Positions 6,120 through 14,990 of a stretch of 64,000 bases of DNA are shown here, piece after piece. The notes under the pieces were generated by a model that did no database searches, had not been told where the DNA came from, and saw only the letters and a program-made list of their open reading frames with translations. The stretch is from Chloroflexota bacterium (GTDB lineage: Bacteria > Chloroflexota > Chloroflexia > Thermomicrobiales > UBA6265). Position numbers and translations under genes: made by a program. Location of the stretch: the NCBI GenBank assembly GCA_023389575.1, contig JAEWEG010000058.1:42786-106785 (forward strand), written 5' to 3'. The number at the start of each line of letters is the position of its first letter. Position 1 is the stretch's first letter.

Positions 6120-9100
6120 TTGAAGAACGAATTCGCCCACCTCCATCTACATACCGAGTTCTCGCTGCTGGATGGCATGGGAACCATTGGGCAATACGTT
6201 GCCCGGGCCCAGGAAGTCGGTATCCAGCACATGGCGGTTACCGACCACGGGGTCATGTACGCCGCGATGGACTGGTACCAGGCAGGGGTGAAGGCGGGAA
6301 TCCATCCCATCATCGGGATGGAGGCGTATCTCGCCGAGGGATCGATCTCCAAACGCGAGCGAAAGTCGTACCACCTGCTCCTTCTGGCCGAGAACGACAC
6401 TGGCTATCGGAACCTGCTCAAGCTGGCGAGCGTGGCCGCGCTCGAAGGGTTCTACTACCGGCCGCGGATCGACATGGAACTGCTCCAGAAGTACGGCGAG
6501 GGGATCATCGCCACATCGGCCTGCCTGGGCGGCCCGGTGGCCAACAACTTCCTGCACGGGAATCCCGATCTCGCTCGGAAGTACGCTGGCGAACTCGCCG
6601 AGATCTTCGGGAAGGACCGGTTCTACATCGAGGTGCAGGACCACGGGCTCAAGGAGCAGATCCAGGTCAACAAGGACCTGATTCCCCTGGCCAAGTCCCT
6701 GGACCTTCCATTGGTGGCGACCAACGATGTGCATTACTGTGGCGAGCACGACGCGGCCGCCCAGGACATTCTGGTGTGCGTGCAAACCAACACAACGATT
6801 CACGATCCCAAGCGGATGAAGACGGAGTCCAACCAGCTCTACCTCAAGAGCCCCGATGAGATGGCGTTGCTGTTCGGACACGTCCCGGGTGCGCTCTCCA
6901 ACACCATGCGCATCGCCGAAATGTGCGATGTTGACCTGTCCTTCAAGGGCTACCAGCTCCCGGACTTCGACGTGCCAGAGGGACAGTCGCCCGAGTCGTA
7001 CCTGCGGGAGCTGTGCGAAAAGGGTGCGATGGAGCGTTACGGCACGCTCGACGGCGCGGTGGGTGAGCGGCTCGACTACGAGCTGGGCGTGATCCAGTCG
7101 ATGGGATTCACGAGTTACTTCCTTATCACCTGGGACTTTGTGAACTACGCGAAGAACCAGGGAATCCTGGTTGGGCCGGGACGAGGGTCCGCGGCCGGCA
7201 GCATTGTGTGCTACTGCCTCAACATCACCGGGCTCGATCCGCTCGAGCACCGCCTCATCTTCGAGCGGTTCCTGAACCCGTCCCGTATCTCCATGCCCGA
7301 TATCGACATCGACTTCGCCGATGACCGGCGGGCGGAAGTCATCGACTACGTCGTGCGGAAGTACGGCGACGATCGCGTGGCGCAGATCGTAACTTTTGGA
7401 ACGCTGAAGGCGAAGGCCGCCGTTCGGGACGTTGGCCGCGCGATGGGGATGAGCTTCGCCGACACGGATCGCGTGGCGCGACTGATTCCGGCCGACCCGA
7501 AGATGACCATCAAGCTGGCGCTGGAAACCGTTCCGGAGCTCGTGAAGTTGCTGGACCAGGAGAAGGAACTCCGCGATCTGGTCGATACGGCCCAGAAGGT
7601 AGAGGGCCGAGCCCGGCATTCATCCACACACGCGGCGGGTGTGGTCATCTCTCGCGACCCGTTGATGCAGCACGTGCCGTTGCAGCGGGCGGGCGGCAAG
7701 AGCGAGGGGGAAGTCACGACGCAGTACCCGATGGCCCAACTCGAGGGCATCGGATTGCTGAAGATGGACTTCCTTGGCCTGAAGACGTTGACGGTGCTCA
7801 GGAAGGCGATCGACCTCGCGAACCAGAATGGACACGACATATCCCTTGAGGCTATTCCCATGGATGATCCGGTCGCCATGGAGGGATTGCGAAAGGGGGA
7901 GACGGCGGGCGTCTTCCAGCTTGAAGGCGGGATGACGACGCGGATGACCGTGGACGTCGCTCCGACCGCGTTCGAGGACATCGTGGCGCTCAGCGCGCTG
8001 ATCCGCCCGGGACCGATGACCATGGCCCCGGACTACATCGAGAGGAGACACGGCCGGGCCGAGATCGAGTACATGCATCCGCTGATGGAGCCGATCCTGA
8101 AGGAGACCCAGGGCGTCCCGCTGTATCAGGAACAGGTGATGCAGATCGCCAACGTACTGGCCGGGTTCTCGATGGCGGAATCGGACGGCCTGCGGAAGGC
8201 GATGGGCAAGAAGCTTCCGGCGGAGATGGCCAAGTACAAGGACCGCTTCGTCGAGGGCTGCGCCGCCAACGATATCGACAAGAAGCTGGCGCGAGACATC
8301 TTCGACATGATCGAACGGTTCGCAGGCTATGGCTTCCCCAAGGCGCACAGCGCGGCCTATGGGGTGATCACCGCCCAGACCGCGTACATGAAGGCGCGGC
8401 ACCCGGTCGAGTTCATGGCGGCGTTGATGTCGACCGAAATGAACTCCACCGAGAAGACCGTGTTCAACGTCGCCGAATGTCGCAGGGCGGGAATCCCACT
8501 TTTGCCGCCATCCGTGAACCACAGCGGACATGAGTTCTCCGTCGAGCAGGTCGACGGCAGGAGCGGCATCAGGTTCGGTCTCGGCGCGGTCAAGAACGCC
8601 GGGCAGGGCGCGATCGAGAGCATCCTCGCCTCCAGGGAGGAAGCGCCCGATAAGCAGTTCGCGTCCCTTGAGGCGTTCTGCGACGCGGTCGACTGGTCGT
8701 CGGTGAACAAGCGGGTGGCGGAGAGCCTGGCGAAATCTGGCGCGCTCGACTGCTTTGGAGAGCGGGCATCGGTTCTCGCGTCGCTGGAGTCATTGATTGG
8801 CGCGGCCCAGCGGCGGCAGAAGGCCTCCGCCCGCGGTCAGATGGACCTTTTTGGCGCGATGGAGGTGGAATCCGGTCCGATCTCGAGCGGGCGGCTCGCG
8901 GAAGTGCCCCCAGCCGATCGGAAGCAGCTCCTGGCCTGGGAGAAGGAACTGCTTGGGCTGTACCTGACATCCCATCCGCTGATGGACTGGACCGCGTCGG
9001 GCGCGCCAGACGGGTACTCGCAATTGGCCGAGATCGCCGATCGCGGACCGGGAGCCAAGGCGCGGTTCCTGGGCATGGTGACGAGTGTGCGGCGAATAAC

Positions 9101-9641
9101 CACCAAGACCAACCGGACCATGGCCGTGCTTGAGGTCGAGGACCTCACGGGCAGCATGGAAGTCGTGGCGTTCCCGGATTGCTACGAGCAGCACTCCTCC
9201 TTGATCCAGGAAGACGCCATCCTCTCATTCCAGGCGAAGGTCGATGAGCGGGGCGACAAGGCCCAGTTGATCCTCGATGTCGCGACGAACGAGCTTCCCG
9301 AACTGGAGGTCGAGGAGCAGGCTCAACCATATGTGCGGATCCTGATGCGTGCTTCGGACGACCTGTGGGGCGACATATCCCGAATGCAGGATGTAGACGC
9401 GGTACTTCGCCGGCACGAGGGACACAATCCGGTGGAGTTCGACCTCGCGACTGGAGACGAAGTCGTGCGGTTGCGAAGCAAGTCACGGCTGGTGGAGTGG
9501 AGTGACCAGTTGCGGCGTGAGATCGAACAGGTGCTTGGGGAAGACGGTTCCTGTCGTCTCGACGAACCGATTTCGGTGTCCGAGCCCACGGAAACCCGTT
9601 CCCGGGATGACCGGCGCGCTCACCTGCGGGCGGTCGCATAG
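6120..9641 (+). CDS. dnaE: DNA polymerase III subunit alpha
   Basis: An 1173-residue replicative polymerase. The TTG start is set by GGAGAAGG six bases upstream. The N-terminal PHP domain (1-280) has HLHLHTEFSLLDG, VTDHG, IIGMEAYL, YHLLLLAEN and ATNDVHYC, so its metal-binding His and acidic residues appear complete and may allow built-in proofreading. The palm carries GPGRGSAAGS and the catalytic PDIDIDFAD. Near residue 903 is QMDLFG, a clamp-binding motif for DnaN. An OB fold (about 975-1060, FLGMVTSVRRITTK) follows. The length matches type-1 DnaE. It lies 3.5 kb from dnaN, making a loose replication cluster. Confidence 0.97.
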   Translation: MKNEFAHLHLHTEFSLLDGMGTIGQYVARAQEVGIQHMAVTDHGVMYAAMDWYQAGVKAGIHPIIGMEAYLAEGSISKRERKSYHLLLLAENDTGYRNLLKLASVAALEGFYYRPRIDMELLQKYGEGIIATSACLGGPVANNFLHGNPDLARKYAGELAEIFGKDRFYIEVQDHGLKEQIQVNKDLIPLAKSLDLPLVATNDVHYCGEHDAAAQDILVCVQTNTTIHDPKRMKTESNQLYLKSPDEMALLFGHVPGALSNTMRIAEMCDVDLSFKGYQLPDFDVPEGQSPESYLRELCEKGAMERYGTLDGAVGERLDYELGVIQSMGFTSYFLITWDFVNYAKNQGILVGPGRGSAAGSIVCYCLNITGLDPLEHRLIFERFLNPSRISMPDIDIDFADDRRAEVIDYVVRKYGDDRVAQIVTFGTLKAKAAVRDVGRAMGMSFADTDRVARLIPADPKMTIKLALETVPELVKLLDQEKELRDLVDTAQKVEGRARHSSTHAAGVVISRDPLMQHVPLQRAGGKSEGEVTTQYPMAQLEGIGLLKMDFLGLKTLTVLRKAIDLANQNGHDISLEAIPMDDPVAMEGLRKGETAGVFQLEGGMTTRMTVDVAPTAFEDIVALSALIRPGPMTMAPDYIERRHGRAEIEYMHPLMEPILKETQGVPLYQEQVMQIANVLAGFSMAESDGLRKAMGKKLPAEMAKYKDRFVEGCAANDIDKKLARDIFDMIERFAGYGFPKAHSAAYGVITAQTAYMKARHPVEFMAALMSTEMNSTEKTVFNVAECRRAGIPLLPPSVNHSGHEFSVEQVDGRSGIRFGLGAVKNAGQGAIESILASREEAPDKQFASLEAFCDAVDWSSVNKRVAESLAKSGALDCFGERASVLASLESLIGAAQRRQKASARGQMDLFGAMEVESGPISSGRLAEVPPADRKQLLAWEKELLGLYLTSHPLMDWTASGAPDGYSQLAEIADRGPGAKARFLGMVTSVRRITTKTNRTMAVLEVEDLTGSMEVVAFPDCYEQHSSLIQEDAILSFQAKVDERGDKAQLILDVATNELPELEVEEQAQPYVRILMRASDDLWGDISRMQDVDAVLRRHEGHNPVEFDLATGDEVVRLRSKSRLVEWSDQLRREIEQVLGEDGSCRLDEPISVSEPTETRSRDDRRAHLRAVA

Positions 9642-10036
9642 CAGGTTCGGACACCCGTCGTCTCAGTGGGAAAGTGCTTGGGCGACATATCCCCACAGGT
9701 GCGTTCACTGGATGGCGGATGTCACCGAAATGGTCGTGCTCCTCTTGAGCACGGCCGCAGCATGGGATTGTGATTCGCGCACCCGCTGATCAAGAATGGC
9801 GGGATCGCTCAGACTTCAGGTCACGCTACATATCCCAGAAGCAGTGCTTCAGATTACCTGCAATTTCTCGGTGCAAGACGAAGGGCGATTCGAAGATTCA
9901 GGCCCGGTGCTCGGGTGCCCGCATGGAATGAGGTCGTTCCGGGGTGACACTCGGAGTGCGGAAGGTAGTACCGCGCAGGGGAATGCGGGACGCCAAGAGC
10001 GAGCGTCGAGCCTGAGTTATTCGCCGAGGCGAGCGG
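9642..10036. other. 395-bp gap between convergent genes with no supported gene
   Basis: The stops of dnaE (plus) and the Mur-ligase-like gene (minus) face each other across this gap. I see no gene with a ribosome-binding site, no tRNA and no strong terminator. A weak T-box-like sequence at 9962-9975 is discussed among the rejected items. Confidence 0.6.
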
Positions 10037-11290
10037 CTAGTCAGTCTCGCCTGGATTCGCTTCCATTTGGCGCCGAATGGCGCGCGTGGCGGGGCCGGGA
10101 TCGTCGCCCGTCAGGAACAGGAGCACATCGTCTGGGCGCGCGGTCTTGATTGCCCGGTTGATGGCCCGGCGTTCGGTGGGCAGGTACACCGCCAGGGGCG
10201 GGTAATCGTTGATGGCGATGCCCTTGCGCAGGATGTCGATCAGGTCGGGATTCGTATTTGAGTGCAGGATGATCGCGCCGGGATACCGCCCGAGTACGCG
10301 TCCCGCTTCCTGGAGATCGTTCGCGGGGTGCTTCGCCAGGTCACCGAGCACCGTTATCTGCCGGCGACGTCCGCCGGGGTTGATGGCGCGGAGCAGGGAC
10401 TTGAGGTGCCACGACGGTGACGCCATGTCGACCACGGCTCGATAGCCGTCGACCTCGAAGATGTTGAACGAGCCCGGCAACAAGTCATCGGAGGCGTGGA
10501 ACTGCCTGAGGGCCGAGGCGATCGTCTCCTGGTCGATGCCGACCGAGGAGGCGACGGCCGAGGCGATCATGGCGCTGCTGATTTCGAACGACGCGGCGCC
10601 ACCCAGCCCGCATGGGATCGCTTTCGTGGGCACGAGTTGCTGGTGGGTTTCGGCATCGCCTAGCACGATGGTCTTGTCCTCGAGCCAGGCGCCAGACCCG
10701 CCGCTCTCCAGATGCCGCCTGAGACCGGGGGCGTCGATGGAGAGCGCCGTCACGATGGACGTGCATGGCGCGTCGCGGGTCGCCTCCATAAGCGTGTAGT
10801 CATCCACGTGAATGACCAGCACGCCATTTCCGTGGACGGCCGACGACGCACGCATGGCGCCCCTCCAGATGGCGTCGCTTTCCGATAACGGCGGCGCATC
10901 GACGCTCCCAGCCATGTTGGTGATGGCGACGACCGGGTAGGATGATGGCGGCAGGCCGACCGCGTTAATCGTCGACCAGTGAAGCTCCTGGACCGCGACG
11001 TCGATGGTGCCCTCGGCGAGCCGGGAAAGCGCGAGCGACCAGCCGCTGATCTCGCCACGTTGTCGCTTGCCCCGGATGTCGATGCCCAGATCCGTCCACG
11101 TGGCGGTGCGAAGATGCGCCTCGGTGAAGATCGCGTCGAGCATCCGGACCACGGTGCTCTTGCCCCTGCCTCCGGCAACGCCGATGACCGGCAGGAGCCC
11201 GCGTTCGAGCGTGTCCCGCTGCCAGGAACGGAAGTTGGGAGCGGACTTGAGGAAGGACGAGGGCGCCTCGCGACCAACATTGATCGTCAC
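10037..11290 (-). CDS. Mur-ligase-family ATP-dependent ligase, cyanophycin-synthetase-like (divergent)
   Basis: A 417-residue protein with a P-loop VIGVAGGRGKSTVVRML (residues 35-51), AITNMAGSVD where Mur ligases have their TN motif, and a C-terminal region LPGSFNIFEVDGYRAVVDM followed by LLRAI and ITVLGDL. This resembles the Mur-ligase half of cyanophycin synthetase. The DYAHNP motif expected after the FNIFEV strand is replaced by DMASPSWH, and the start is shortened, so the usual substrate is unlikely to apply. Such ligases join an amino acid to a carboxyl group using ATP. It overlaps the rdgB stop by 4 bases and ends the glmS-tatD-rdgB operon. The substrate is unknown. Confidence 0.75.
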   Translation of the reverse strand: MTINVGREAPSSFLKSAPNFRSWQRDTLERGLLPVIGVAGGRGKSTVVRMLDAIFTEAHLRTATWTDLGIDIRGKRQRGEISGWSLALSRLAEGTIDVAVQELHWSTINAVGLPPSSYPVVAITNMAGSVDAPPLSESDAIWRGAMRASSAVHGNGVLVIHVDDYTLMEATRDAPCTSIVTALSIDAPGLRRHLESGGSGAWLEDKTIVLGDAETHQQLVPTKAIPCGLGGAASFEISSAMIASAVASSVGIDQETIASALRQFHASDDLLPGSFNIFEVDGYRAVVDMASPSWHLKSLLRAINPGGRRRQITVLGDLAKHPANDLQEAGRVLGRYPGAIILHSNTNPDLIDILRKGIAINDYPPLAVYLPTERRAINRAIKTARPDDVLLFLTGDDPGPATRAIRRQMEANPGETD

Positions 11291-11916
11291 GGCGCACCAA
11301 CACTCTCGGCATGTTCCGTCAGCCAGAGCGAAGCGCGAAGCACCGGAAGGATTTCGCGCACCGCGTGGCCCCGGTGGCTGATGGATCCCTTCTCGCCGGG
11401 AGTGAGTTCGGCCATGGTCTTGCCGGACGGCAACTCGAAGATGGGGTCGTAGCCGAAACCGTTCGTGCCGCGCTCGTCCATGGTGATGCGGCCCTCGCAG
11501 GTTCCGCGGACGATGTGGGAGTTGCCTTCACGGTCGATGAGCACGATGGAAGCGACGAACCGGGCGCTTCGATCCAGCGATGGGTCGGCGGAAAGGGTGG
11601 AGAGAAGCAGCTTCCGGTTGTCACTGTCGTTGTGTTGATCGCCGGCGTACCTGGCGGATCGGACGCCCGGCGCGCCGCCGAGGCCGGTAACTTCCAGGCC
11701 GGAGTCGTCGGCGAGGATTACGTCACCGGAGTGCTCGTGGAGGAATCGCGCCTTGATCATGGCGTTCTCTTCGAAGGTGCTCCCGGTTTCCTCTGGCGAA
11801 TCGAGACCAAGGTCATCGAGCGAGACGATGTCGACCTGATGCTCGAGCAGGTCGCGGAACTCGCGAATCTTGCCGGGATTGTTCGAGGCCAGTACCAGCC
11901 TGGGGCGGTTAGTCAT
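11287..11916 (-). CDS. rdgB: Non-canonical purine NTP pyrophosphatase (RdgB/HAM1 family)
   Basis: A 209-residue enzyme that hydrolyses ITP, dITP and XTP to monophosphates and so cleans the nucleotide pool. Family motifs are all visible: LASNNPGKIREF at the N-terminus, TFEENAMIKA, ADDSGLEV with the metal-binding acid, GFGYDPIFELP, and the C-terminal SHRGHAV. Length is typical. The start overlaps the tatD stop by 8 bases and the stop overlaps the next gene by 4, so translation is coupled along the operon. Confidence 0.96.
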   Translation of the reverse strand: MTNRPRLVLASNNPGKIREFRDLLEHQVDIVSLDDLGLDSPEETGSTFEENAMIKARFLHEHSGDVILADDSGLEVTGLGGAPGVRSARYAGDQHNDSDNRKLLLSTLSADPSLDRSARFVASIVLIDREGNSHIVRGTCEGRITMDERGTNGFGYDPIFELPSGKTMAELTPGEKGSISHRGHAVREILPVLRASLWLTEHAESVGAP

Positions 11917-12730
11917 GGTCGGGGAGCCTTTCGAAGAGACGTTCGGCGTTGGCGGTAGTTATTTGGGCGATATCGGCCACGTCGCGCTGGAAAAGATCGG
12001 CAAGTGATTTGGCGATGACCGGGATCGACTCGGGCGTGTTTCGGCGGTGCTTGAACCCATTTGGGACCAGGTACGGTGAGTCGGTCTCGAGCACGATTCG
12101 GTCTAGGGGAATCCGGGCGATGTGACTGCGCAGATCGGCGGATTTCTTCCTAGTGGCGAGCCCACCCACGCCAATATACGAGCCTGACGCGATGATCCAT
12201 CTGGTGAGTTCCTCCGTGCCATCGAAACTATGGAAGAGGATGGTTGGCAGTGCGGAGGCCGAGCGGAGGACTTCGAGCATGAGCTGTTCCGAGTCGCGCA
12301 TGTGGATGGCGACCGGCAGGCCGAACTCCCGGGCGATTTCCAGTTGTTCCGTGAAGGCCTCTATCTGGATGCTCTTGTTGGTTTCGCCCCGATAAAAGTC
12401 CAGACCGATCTCACCGACGGCCACTGGGCGTGAGGAGTCGATCGCGGTCCGAAGGTCGTCGCGCACGCTGGGCGACCAGAGATCGGCGTTGCCGGGATGG
12501 AGTCCCAGCATGTGGGACATGCCGGGGTAGTGAGTCGCAAGCTCGATCGATGCCGGCCATCGTCCGGGGTTGAACCCAACGTTGATCCAGCGTGTGACAC
12601 CAACCGCCGCCGCCCGGTCCAGGACGTCGTCAAGTTCTCCATTGAACGACTCGTCATCGAGATGGCAATGCGTATCAACGAGGCGGAGAACGTTCTCCGC
12701 CTCGTTGTGCTTCGCGGGTTTTGCGGTCAT
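11909..12730 (-). CDS. tatD: TatD-family metal-dependent hydrolase/DNase
   Basis: A 273-residue TIM-barrel hydrolase. Metal-site motifs in order: DTHCHLDD (residues 19-26), VAVGEIGLDFYR, AIHMRDS, ILFHSFDG and ETDSPYLVP. All expected His, Glu and Asp ligands are present. TatD proteins are metal-dependent 3'-5' exonucleases or deoxyribonucleases linked to DNA repair. It lies 7 bases after glmS and overlaps rdgB, the middle of a tight four-gene operon. The N-terminal extension MTAKPAKHNEAENVLRL is a little longer than usual; a later start is possible. Confidence 0.95.
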   Translation of the reverse strand: MTAKPAKHNEAENVLRLVDTHCHLDDESFNGELDDVLDRAAAVGVTRWINVGFNPGRWPASIELATHYPGMSHMLGLHPGNADLWSPSVRDDLRTAIDSSRPVAVGEIGLDFYRGETNKSIQIEAFTEQLEIAREFGLPVAIHMRDSEQLMLEVLRSASALPTILFHSFDGTEELTRWIIASGSYIGVGGLATRKKSADLRSHIARIPLDRIVLETDSPYLVPNGFKHRRNTPESIPVIAKSLADLFQRDVADIAQITTANAERLFERLPDHD

Positions 12731-12737
12731 GTTCTCG

Positions 12738-14498
12738 CTATTTTACCGTCACACTCTTCGCGAGGTTGCGGGGGTAATCCGGATCGAGGTTCCGCTGGAT
12801 GGCCACGCGATAGGCGAGCGACTGGGCTACGAAAATCTGCACGAGGGCGTTCGCCGGACCATGATCGAGGAAGGAAAATTGCTGATCCACGCCACGATCC
12901 AGGTGCAGCCCGATACCAATAGTGTACCCCCCACGACTGTGGAGCTCCTGGGCGGTTGACGAGGTATCGGTGACGAACCGGTCGTTCGTGGTGAAAACCA
13001 GGCAGGGGGTGCCGGGCTCGATGAGGGCGATGGCGCCATGTTTCAGTTCACCGGCGGCGAAGGCCTCGGCGTGTACGTAGCTCGCTTCCTTGATCTTCAG
13101 CGCGGCTTCCTGGGCCACCCCATGGCCATCGCCCTTGCCGACCACGTAGACGTGCTCGGAGTTGGCGATCACGTCGCTGACCGAGGCGATGAACGCCTCC
13201 AGGTCCGGGTTGGTCCAGAGATCGTCCAGTGTCGCGGCGACCTGGCGAAGCGCGTCTTCTAGCTCGTCGAGCCGGTCGTCCAGGATGTACGCGGCCGACA
13301 GCAGCCGGCTGAGCATGCCCAGAAGGGACTTGGTGGCGAGGACGGACCGCTCGCGGCCGGCGTCCAGGGAGATGACATCGCTGGCCATGCGAGCGGCGCT
13401 GGAGTGGACCACGTTGGTGATGGTGACGAGCCTGGCACCGTGCGACTCCGCCGTTCGCATCGCTTCCAGCACATCGGCGGTCTCGCCACTCTGGGTGATG
13501 GAGACCACGAGCGTGCCGGCGTCCAGGAACGGAGCGACATCATCGAATTCCGAGGCGGGAACCGCCACCGCTCGCCGGCCCGCCATGTGGCCGAGCCAGG
13601 ACGCTCCGATGCGCGCCGCGTAATAGGCGGAGCCGCAGCCGGTGAGGATGACCTGGTTTGCCGCGGCGATCTGGCTCGCGAGGCGTTGGGACGCCTCGAT
13701 GTCCTGGAGGTGTCGTCGCAGCACGGTTGGCTGCTCCGACATCTCCTTGGTCATGAAATGGCTGTGGATGCCGAGTTCCTCGACGGAGGCATCGGGCACG
13801 TCGTGCGCGTCCGGGAGCGGCAGTTGCTGGCCGTCGTAGGAGATGGCGGTGATGCCATTCGCGTCCAGGCGGATGACGGCACCATTGGGCGCGATGACCA
13901 TGCTGGACGCCTTGCCGGCCAGGGCGAACGGATCGGAGGCGATGCAGGCGCCGTCCTCGCCCATGCCGACCACGAGCGGCGAGACGTTCATGGCGGCGGC
14001 GATGACCTCGCTCTCCTGGTCGATCGCGATCACGGCGTTCTGGCCGGCGAGCCGGGGAAAGACCTCGCATAGGGCCTCAACGATGGTGGAACCAGCGTTG
14101 ACGCGCTCGCCGAGCATGTGGGCGATGACCTCGGAATCGGTTTCGGATCGAAACGCGAGTCCGGGGGGCAGCTCAAGCTGAAGCTCGACGGCGTTTTCAA
14201 CGATGCCGTTGTGGACGATGGCGACCCGGCCAGTGCTGTCCAGATGCGGATGGGCGTTGCTGTCGGTCACGCCACCGTGCGTGGCCCAGCGGGTGTGGCC
14301 GACAGCGATGCGCGACATGGCGTCGAATGTGAACGAGGTCGGGACCTTGCCGATCTTCTTCACGGTTTCGAGGCGCTGATCGGCCTTCCAGACGATGCCC
14401 CAGGAGTCGTAGCCCCGGTATTCAAGGCTCTTGAGGGCCTTGCCGACGGTGGTGGTCACGGAGCGCTCGGTTCCGACGTAGCCAAAGATTCCACACAT
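12738..14498 (-). CDS. glmS: Glutamine-fructose-6-phosphate aminotransferase (isomerizing)
   Basis: A 586-residue enzyme making glucosamine-6-phosphate from fructose-6-phosphate and glutamine, the first step to UDP-GlcNAc for the cell wall. The N-terminal nucleophile is Cys2 of MCGIFGYVG. The glutaminase domain has HTRWATHGGVTDSNAHPH. Two SIS domains follow (ILTGCGSAYYAARIGASWL and VYVVGKGDGHGVAQEAALK), ending NLAKSVTVK as usual. The ATG at 14498 has GGGGAGGAA seven bases upstream, and a Cys directly after Met is required by the family; an in-frame start at 14708 is rejected. It is the first gene of the operon with tatD, rdgB and the ligase. Confidence 0.97.
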   Translation of the reverse strand: MCGIFGYVGTERSVTTTVGKALKSLEYRGYDSWGIVWKADQRLETVKKIGKVPTSFTFDAMSRIAVGHTRWATHGGVTDSNAHPHLDSTGRVAIVHNGIVENAVELQLELPPGLAFRSETDSEVIAHMLGERVNAGSTIVEALCEVFPRLAGQNAVIAIDQESEVIAAAMNVSPLVVGMGEDGACIASDPFALAGKASSMVIAPNGAVIRLDANGITAISYDGQQLPLPDAHDVPDASVEELGIHSHFMTKEMSEQPTVLRRHLQDIEASQRLASQIAAANQVILTGCGSAYYAARIGASWLGHMAGRRAVAVPASEFDDVAPFLDAGTLVVSITQSGETADVLEAMRTAESHGARLVTITNVVHSSAARMASDVISLDAGRERSVLATKSLLGMLSRLLSAAYILDDRLDELEDALRQVAATLDDLWTNPDLEAFIASVSDVIANSEHVYVVGKGDGHGVAQEAALKIKEASYVHAEAFAAGELKHGAIALIEPGTPCLVFTTNDRFVTDTSSTAQELHSRGGYTIGIGLHLDRGVDQQFSFLDHGPANALVQIFVAQSLAYRVAIQRNLDPDYPRNLAKSVTVK

Positions 14499-14990
14499 AA
14501 CGATTCCTCCCCGGAAAATGCCCGCGACGGCGCGTCGCGCGACATGGAGAGCCCGCCTGATTGGCATGCGGTATCGATGCATTCGCTCCATGCCGCGAGG
14601 CATGGCGATAACGCAACAGGCAAGGGCCCGGAATTGGTTGTCCAAGCAATTGGGGAGAGGGGAGGGGAGCGGTCCAAGCCGCTGCGTGTGATGCCACGTG
14701 TGAACCACTTTGTCGATTCGTCGCCGAACCGGTTTGTTGGTGCACTAACGACCGTGGTTGCCGGGGAATCATCCGCCGAATGTTTCGATGAATTCCCGCC
14801 TCGTCAACTCGATGTCCTGTCGAGTCCTGGCGCTAATGGGGTAACGGATAAAGCCTCCCTGTCATCCCTGAGACGAATGGTACGTCGCCGGTGGTGGATC
14901 GGCAACCACCTGCCCGTATACTGAAGGCGCGCAATCGGCCGCTGCGCATGTCCCCGCGGCCGGCACGACCACGTTAACAGGAGCGATCTG
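14499..14990. other. 492-bp divergent intergenic region between glmS and purB
   Basis: It should hold the promoters of both the glmS operon (minus) and the purine operon (plus). I find no glmS ribozyme core and no recognisable purine (PurR or G-box) riboswitch. No open frame in it has a convincing ribosome-binding site. A candidate purB -10 lies at 14917. Confidence 0.5.
14917..14922 (+). promoter_or_regulatory. Candidate -10 box for the purine operon
   Basis: TATACT, 69 bases before the purB GTG. The same hexamer serves the two plus-strand tRNA genes of this window. The hexamer 17 bp upstream (GTGGAT) is a poor -35, so this is only a candidate. Confidence 0.35.

Noticed and set aside
6147..7619. 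490-codon open frame antisense to dnaE
   Set aside because: High-GC shadow frame opposite an intact essential gene, with no ribosome-binding site and no recognisable domain.
9962..9975. T-box-like sequence AAGGTAGTACCGCG on the plus strand
   Set aside because: It matches 12 of 14 positions of the T-box core, but one mismatch breaks the UGGN that pairs with the tRNA end, no stem I or specifier loop is clear, and there is no downstream plus-strand gene for 5 kb. A match this loose is expected about once by chance in a window of this size.
14499..14990. Possible glmS ribozyme upstream of glmS
   Set aside because: I could not find the conserved ribozyme core or cleavage context on the minus strand.
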